From Triplophysa rosa (taxonomy: Eukaryota > Chordata > Actinopteri > Cypriniformes > Nemacheilidae), in NCBI RefSeq assembly GCF_024868665.1, contig NC_079908.1:347030-411029 (forward strand): a DNA stretch of 64,000 bases. The letters run 5' to 3'. The notes under the pieces were generated by a model that saw only the letters and a program-made list of their open reading frames with translations, had not been told where the DNA came from and searched no databases. Below are positions 44,923 to 64,000 of the stretch, piece by piece. Numbering within the stretch: the stretch's first letter is position 1; each line of letters opens with the position of its first letter. The position numbers and the translations under genes are program-made.

Positions 44923-46805
44923 TAGGTAGGGATGCACGATAAATTATCATCCATATCGGTATCGGCCGATAAATGGTTATTTTGAGTGTTATCGGTATCG
45001 GCCAATAATAAACTTTAGGCCGATAAATTATAGCCGATAAATTATGGATCATTTTCTCTGGTAAAACCACTTCAACTGCACAACTCACAGTTAAAATCCT
45101 GTACAATACTGTCGTTCTGTCATGATCATTCACTTACTTATAAGCAAAACATTGTTAATGTAGGTACAGAATGTAGATATTTATGAATGTGTAAATTATA
45201 GGAGCAAAAGCATATTTTTTTAAAGCCGATTGCTGTCTGAATGCTTCTGTCTTGACACATGTTAGACATGTGGCTATTAAAAACATTTTTACTGGGTTGC
45301 TCTGGAAGAACATGTATAATTTGTTTATTAAATAAACACCAGAAAAGTTTAAAAGTTAAAGAATCTTTAGTTACTGCAAAGTAGGCTTGGTTCATGATTT
45401 TCTGGGAAAAAGAAAATGGTTACCTTGTTTTCTGCAGTGAATGTTTTCAAATATAAGCAGCTGTCCACTTTTCAGTCTCAGATAATGTTATATTAATATT
45501 TAGATACTGTATATCGGCCAATATATCGATTATCGGCTTCCAGTGTTAAATAATTAGCGGTTATCGTTATCGGCCAAAATGTACATATCGGTGCATCCCT
45601 AATACTAGGGGTGTAACGATACTTCGTATTACGATATTTCGCAATGCAAAAATGTTATGATGCGTATCGTAGAGAGATGGCGATATTTTACGATATGTTT
45701 AATTCTATTCTATTATATGCGGTAGAGAGAGAAGTCTCTGTGAGAAGGGGAAGCACAAGACACAATCTGTGTCTCCAAGTGGTTTACAAAGCGTCATAGT
45801 TTCCTTCACAATCGCCGTTAAAACACAGCAAACTTGAAGCGTGACTGCAGGCGAGTCACCCTAAAACTCATTACAAAGGAGCACAAACGTGTTTAATTGC
45901 CAATGTTCATTTATCCGCTAACGTGAGCTGCTGCATAACGTGATATGCAACATAAAATAAGCCAAAAGAAACCAGCGCTGTTCCGATCAGTGATGAAGTG
46001 AGTCGTGCTGTAGATTAAAAGATCGAATGACATGATAAAACAAGTATGTGATCTGCATGATTGAAGAAATGTAATACAGGTTATGTAATGTGTCTTTCTG
46101 AAAGATTTTTCTCATTCATTACGGTCTCAAGCAAAGACAGCGCAGTGAGCCAATAGCGCTTGAGCGTGAGCTCTGTCAGAGCGTTTCATTGGTTGAATGT
46201 ACTGAATGAACACGCCCTTCACTGAACGAACGAGTCAATTGAGTCAAAATGAGACCGTACATGTCGTTCATGGTCTAATATTCTCTGTTACAACAATGCA
46301 TATCCAGTAGTTACTGAACTTTTCTGAAAAATAAAGCTAATGACCTGGTTTCATTTCATTCCAAGATAAAGTAAATTATGTCGAAACAGTTCAATCTTTG
46401 TATGGAACATTTAATTACACCAATTAAATGAGTTAATCCAGATAGATTTTAGTAGATTTATATAATGTAGATTTCATCTACTAAAAATAGACTCAAACTA
46501 TGATAAATTGGGAAGACTAAAACTAAATTGCATTTTAGTCGAAAGACTATGACTACAACTAAATCAAAATTTGCTGTCAAAATTGACACTGATCTTAATT
46601 CTAATTTCAGTTAAGCCTTAAAATGTTCAAATTCTTTATGAAGTTGTATGTGCAACAAAATAAGTTATTGAAATTGTTAATATTTTGAAAATAAATGTTA
46701 TTTGAATTTTTAATTTTGTTCAAAATACAGTGATGTGTATGGTATCGTGAACCCAGCATCGAGATATGTACCGAATCCTGAGCTGAGTGTATCGTTACAC
46801 CCCTA
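44923..46805. mobile_element. hAT element with TAGGGGTGTAACGATAC ends, interrupted near its left tip
   Basis: The right end (GTATCGTTACACCCCTA) is the exact inverse of the left end once the inner insertion is removed. Perfect 8-base duplications AAATATAC lie at 44915-44922 and 46806-46813. The left tip TAGG (44923-44926) is separated from the rest (from 45610) by a second hAT element. Excluding that insertion the element is about 1.2 kb and encodes no recognisable transposase. Confidence 0.9.
44927..45601. mobile_element. hAT MITE with TAGGGATGCAC ends, nested four bases inside another hAT
   Basis: Ends TAGGGATGCACGATA and the inverse of TATCGGTGCATCCCTA, with a perfect 8-base duplication ATACTAGG at 44919-44926 and 45602-45609. 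The duplication includes the first four bases (TAGG) of the outer element. The interior is rich in repeated ATCGGTATCGGCC motifs. Non-coding. Confidence 0.93.
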
Positions 46806-47102
46806 AAATATACCATTTTACGACTTTACTAATCTTTTTATTTTCCTAATCTAGTGGAAATATGTTGTTGTGCTGGGGAAATAAAATGGGATGGGATGTG
46901 AGCGCGGGGGTTGGGGGTCCATGAGGATGGTTTGAGGTATGATGGGGTGCAGTACTTCAAAAGGTTGAGAACCACTGGTCTACAGCATCTGTTAAGAGCT
47001 GTTCTTAAACAACCTTCCTCACTTACAGTGACAAACATCACTATCATTCTGCACATTTCTACACAATGTCTCTGTGTGTTCTTTCAAAGGTTTTGCTGGA
47101 GG

Positions 47103-60784
<13,682 letters not shown>

Positions 60785-61305
60785 TGGCAATCGCATCACA
60801 CCCGCAGTGCCTCAACATCCACACACACTCCAGAGACGAGCGGCTGAGAGATGTGTGCGCACGCTTTCTCTCCGTCAGGGATTCTCTTTTATTCAAGTAT
60901 TATCATGATGATGATTTGCTGCTTTAGGCTTTGATATTTCTAGATGGACGTAAAGTGACACAGTGACGCATCATGTCATAGCAGACCTCTCGTGTGTGTG
61001 TGTGTTTATATCCTGCATAAATTATTGCTCTGTTCTTTTAATCATCAGTAAAAATGTCTTTATTTCAACTTTTATATTGTGTATTTCATTTTGTAGTATT
61101 TGTGAGCCGTTCTTATAGCAGCAGTAACATCTGAAAGATGGCGTTCATGTCCTGGAAAACAGTTTCACTCCTCCGATGAGGAATAACGTCAATTTCATGC
61201 CCTGGAATAAAGTTTTCATAAGCAAAGACGTACAATGTGACTTACTGGAGGAAATGATGAGTTGTATGATCTGTTTTGCTATAAATAAACCCTAAATGAG
61301 TCAAG
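60785..61305 (+). other. p4ha2 3' UTR with two polyadenylation signals
   Basis: After the TGA at 60782-60784, AATAAA hexamers occur at 61206-61211 and 61284-61289. The second is followed by a GT-rich stretch (GTGTGTTTGTGTTTCTC), a good downstream element. The 3' end is probably near 61230 or 61305, leaving about 200 bases before the next gene's start codon region. Confidence 0.6.
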
Positions 61306-61479
61306 TGTGTTTGTGTTTCTCAATGAGATCATAGCTGTAGGTGGGGCGTGGTTTCATGTAAACGGGTGTCACGGTGGTTTGTCTCTGTGTGTTTCTGTGG
61401 ATCGTTGAGGTTCAGTGACTCGGTTTATCTGCTTGGACCGCTTGTGTTTCTTCCGTTTGCACTGGAGCTGAAGGCTGTA

Positions 61480-61718
61480 ATGGAGGTGAAGTGGATGATG
61501 TTGCTGCTGTCAACACACTGGTGTTACTCGACTGAGTTTTATTCTTCAACAGGTGAGTGTGAACCTGTGCTCTAGAAAACGGATGAAAAGGAACTGTTTT
61601 CACATGAAACTCTGTTTACAGATCATATGACTCAACTGATTGACATCCAAAGAGAGTTTGCTCAATGTCTCAGTGAATATACAGAAGCACTGCAGAGACT
61701 GACGGACATTCTCAAGAG
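61480..61718 (+). CDS. Second P4HA-like gene, first two coding exons (runs off the window)
   Basis: Exon 1 61480-61552 encodes MEVKWMMLLLSTHWCYSTEF plus YSST, a signal-peptide-like start, and ends ACAG|GTGAGT. Exon 2 61622-61718 (97 bases) encodes HMTQLIDIQREFAQCLSEYT followed by EALQRLTDILK. The second exon has the same length (97) and the same phases (1 in, 2 out) as p4ha2 exon 2 and the same MT-x-LI...E-x2-x2-L-x-EY pattern (p4ha2: MTDLIFTERELVQSLKEY). This is the N-terminal dimerisation region of a prolyl 4-hydroxylase alpha subunit. It is clearly diverged from p4ha2, so it is an old tandem duplicate or a separate P4HA-like paralogue. No third exon is visible to 64000. An upstream in-frame start at 61348 would add 44 residues and spoil the signal peptide, so 61480 is preferred. 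Confidence 0.78.
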
Positions 61719-61757
61719 GTAAGACGCTTTGCACTGGACATTAGTATGTGATGAATG

Positions 61758-62650
61758 CAGTGCTGTAGTACTTGAGTCCGGACTCGAGACGGTTTTCTGC
61801 ATGTAGTCTCACACTTGTCTTGGGTGGTATCTGCACTCGGACTCGGTCATTGGACTCGCCACATTTTCTCGACCGAGTCCGATGGTATTTTCTCCTTCCA
61901 AACAAAACCATTGATGAAGCATTTATGTTTGCTTTAGTTGGACTCTTGACTTTCATTAAGTTCATTCTCTTTCCTCTTTGAGTAGGTTACTTTTAGTGAT
62001 GGGTGTCAAGCTGTAAAAAAGATGATAAATAATACTAAATGAAATGATACTAAATGACTGATTTGAGTGTTCTGGTTCACAACGCTAAGATACGGTGACA
62101 TATTAAACTGTTACTGTGATGCTGTGCCTCAACAATTGTATTTGAGCACACTGTTATAAGAGACAATGAAAACCTAATTTTAAAACACAAGAATCAAGAA
62201 CCCAACTAAAGCAACTACTGATCACAATAATGATGTTTGGTGAAACTTCTACATTCTTTCAACATTAATTGTATTTGCAAAAGTGATGTTGATTCAATGC
62301 AGTTATCACTGACAAGTCAACAAGCTGAGGATGGCCATATTTTCCATTGGCAGCCCATAATGGGATTGTTACACTACAATAAAAAGACTCAAACCTGAAG
62401 TTGCACTTCGGCTTTATGTGACTTTGGTGAAATTACTTTACCTAAAGTAAATAAAATGACCTAATTTGATCATTACAAATAAAGTAAGTGTTCTTGGTTT
62501 TTGAAGAGGATTCTTTTTTCTGTCTGTGTCTGGACCGTCTCATTTGGACTCGGTCTTCACTTGGACTCGAACCTCTTTAGACTTGGTCTTGACTCAGTCT
62601 CAGCTAGTCCTGGTCTTGGACTCGACAAAGGTGGACTTGACTACAGCCCT
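61758..62650. mobile_element. hAT-like element, 893 bp, in intron 2 of the P4HA-like gene
   Basis: Inverted ends GTGCTGTAGTACTTGAGTCC and GGGCTGTAGTCAAGTCCACC (minus strand); the flanks GATGAATG (61750-61757) and GATGAATA (62651-62658) agree at 7 of 8. Both subterminal regions are packed with GACTCGG/CCGAGTC-like motifs, which may be transposase binding sites. No transposase. Confidence 0.82.
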
Positions 62651-63205
62651 GATGAATATTATCTTACATAAAAGCAGCTGTCAGTTCATCTGACGTTTGA
62701 CCATTCCAGTAAAATCTCTGTGTACACTGCACTGAGCAAACTTACTGTATAGTTTACTAAAACTATGAAAACATTCAAACATTCTGTTAATTAAAATCAC
62801 ATCAAATATCTGCCTGAATATTATTTGAAAAACTGAACTAAACTAAAATGAGAAATGTTGCCTCTGCAATAAACTGAACTAAATTTAAGTCACTAAAATA
62901 ATTAACTAATAACTATTTATTTGTTAGTTAACAATTTACTAACAAATAAATAAAAACTAAACTAAAAGTATCAACTGGCAACATAAACAAAAATAAAATA
63001 AAACGTATACTGTAGCATGTAACAAAACTGTTAAAAGTGAAAAAAATAAGTAAATGAAAATAAAAAGAATTAAAAATGTAGTTAAAAAATTAAAAGACTG
63101 CACAATCACTTCTGCGTTTTGCCTCAGTCAGCTCAGTTACATCCACCGCATGTAGCATCCATAGAGAACAATGACATTTTTCACGCGGTCAAGTTATTCA
63201 AACAC

Positions 63206-64000
63206 TACTCAACTCAACTTTATTTATATAGCGCTTTTTACAATGTTCATTGTTACAAAGCAGCTGTACATGAGACATATTGACTATAAGCAAAACAATT
63301 AAAGTTGTACCTGCAAAAACAAGAAAAGGTGAAAACACAGAAAACAGACATACCCACATACAAAACACTCCACACACACAATATGCACACGTACTAACAC
63401 ACATAGACACACACACACGTACACAGACAAGTACGCGCACACACACAGACACACACGCACACACACACACACACACATGCTCAGTGAGAGCACACATTTA
63501 AGATAAAGGAGAGAGAAGCACAGGTCAAATATAACAGACTATAAATTCCTATATGCAATATTAATTAAGTAAAACTTTAAAATTCTAAAGCAGCCCCCCC
63601 AACCAGGCAAATAGTGCAAAAGAACAGTATGCAAACGGTGGCGAGGAACCCAAAACTCTAATGGAGAAAAAAACCCTCAGGAGAACCCAGGCCCAACCAG
63701 GGGATTCCAGTTCCCCTCTGGCAAAAGCTGCTGCCTCTGCACAAGCTCCAGAGTGCTTGCACAACAAGGCTAAATAAAATAAATAAACTTAATAATAAGG
63801 TCAATTATAGTTTAAGATGATCATTAATAATCTAATAGCATTTGAAATGTTGTGGTGAAGACGTGTCAGGTGACCGCGTCCTTCTTTATCCAGCTCTATC
63901 ATCTCAGCTCTTGTCAGGTCTCCGCTCTACCATCAGGTCAGGCCATGAACTGCATCCTGCTCGCTGTGGTAACCTTGGAACAATGAGACAAGACTGGCTG
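63206..64000 (-). mobile_element. L2-type LINE 3' region, continues beyond the window
   Basis: On the minus strand, GGTTCTCCTGAGGGTTTTTT and TTTGGGTTCCTCGCCACCG (63690-63640) match the 3' UTR of the plus-strand L2 at 22270-22320. The terminal tail AAAGCAGCTGTGTAA-like, AAAAAGCGCTATATAAATAA ends in TTGAGTTGAGT near 63206. A CA-rich microsatellite at about 63362-63477 has expanded inside it. Confidence 0.85.
63362..63477. repeat. Imperfect (CA)n microsatellite
   Basis: A CA-rich tract with GCAC, TACGC and AGAC interruptions inside the L2 3' UTR. Confidence 0.9.

Noticed and set aside
61348..61479. Upstream in-frame start for the second P4HA-like gene
   Set aside because: The added 44 residues have no family counterpart and would bury the signal peptide; the start at 61480 fits the family.

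Overview
This window is vertebrate nuclear DNA, most likely from a ray-finned (teleost, probably cypriniform) fish. The evidence is intron-split genes with GT/AG sites, strong CpG depletion outside one promoter-like island, many CA/GT microsatellites, and a dense mix of fish-type mobile elements (L2-type LINEs with a partner tRNA SINE, many hAT elements, a Tc1 element, a DIRS-type retroelement). It holds one 100-base run of N (1728-1827).

Host genes. On the left, on the minus strand, are the first two coding exons of pdlim4 (PDZ-LIM protein; 8969-8877 and 4712-4561); the rest lies beyond the left edge. On the right, on the plus strand, is a complete p4ha2 gene (collagen prolyl 4-hydroxylase alpha-2; coding exons 47103-60784). 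Its exons join in frame to 534 or 536 codons depending on which of two neighbouring alternative exons is used. About 700 bases downstream on the same strand a second, diverged P4HA-like gene begins (61480-61718) and runs off the window. The divergent order pdlim4 / p4ha2 is the same as at human 5q31. A CpG-rich stretch at about 39.3-39.67 kb with two TCTCGCGAGA-type elements is the best candidate for the p4ha2 promoter and first untranslated exon.

Mobile-element layer. Most of the 38 kb between the two genes is mobile DNA, often nested. At 14.7-19.03 kb there are four layers: a LINE 3' end split by a hAT element, which holds a minus-strand L2 LINE, which holds a BED-zinc-finger hAT element with perfect 8-base target duplications. 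At 19.8-23.8 kb a plus-strand L2 LINE holds a Tc1-type transposon with an uninterrupted 346-codon DD36E transposase. At 24.3-28.7 kb are a possible solo LTR, a decayed ZMYM-type hAT transposase and a MITE. At 31.0-37.9 kb a decayed DIRS-type retroelement abuts a second tyrosine-recombinase element that carries a 10-unit, 111-base minisatellite. At 44.9-46.8 kb one hAT element sits four bases inside the end of another, and both sets of target duplications are still readable. The introns of p4ha2 carry further hAT, Harbinger-type and hairpin MITEs.

I see no rRNA, free-standing tRNA gene, CRISPR array or bacterial-type operon. The most notable host features are the conserved pair of mutually exclusive p4ha2 exons separated by a 59-base intron, the tandem P4HA-like gene, and an odd splice acceptor for p4ha2 exon 5 made of TGATG repeats next to a retroelement tail.
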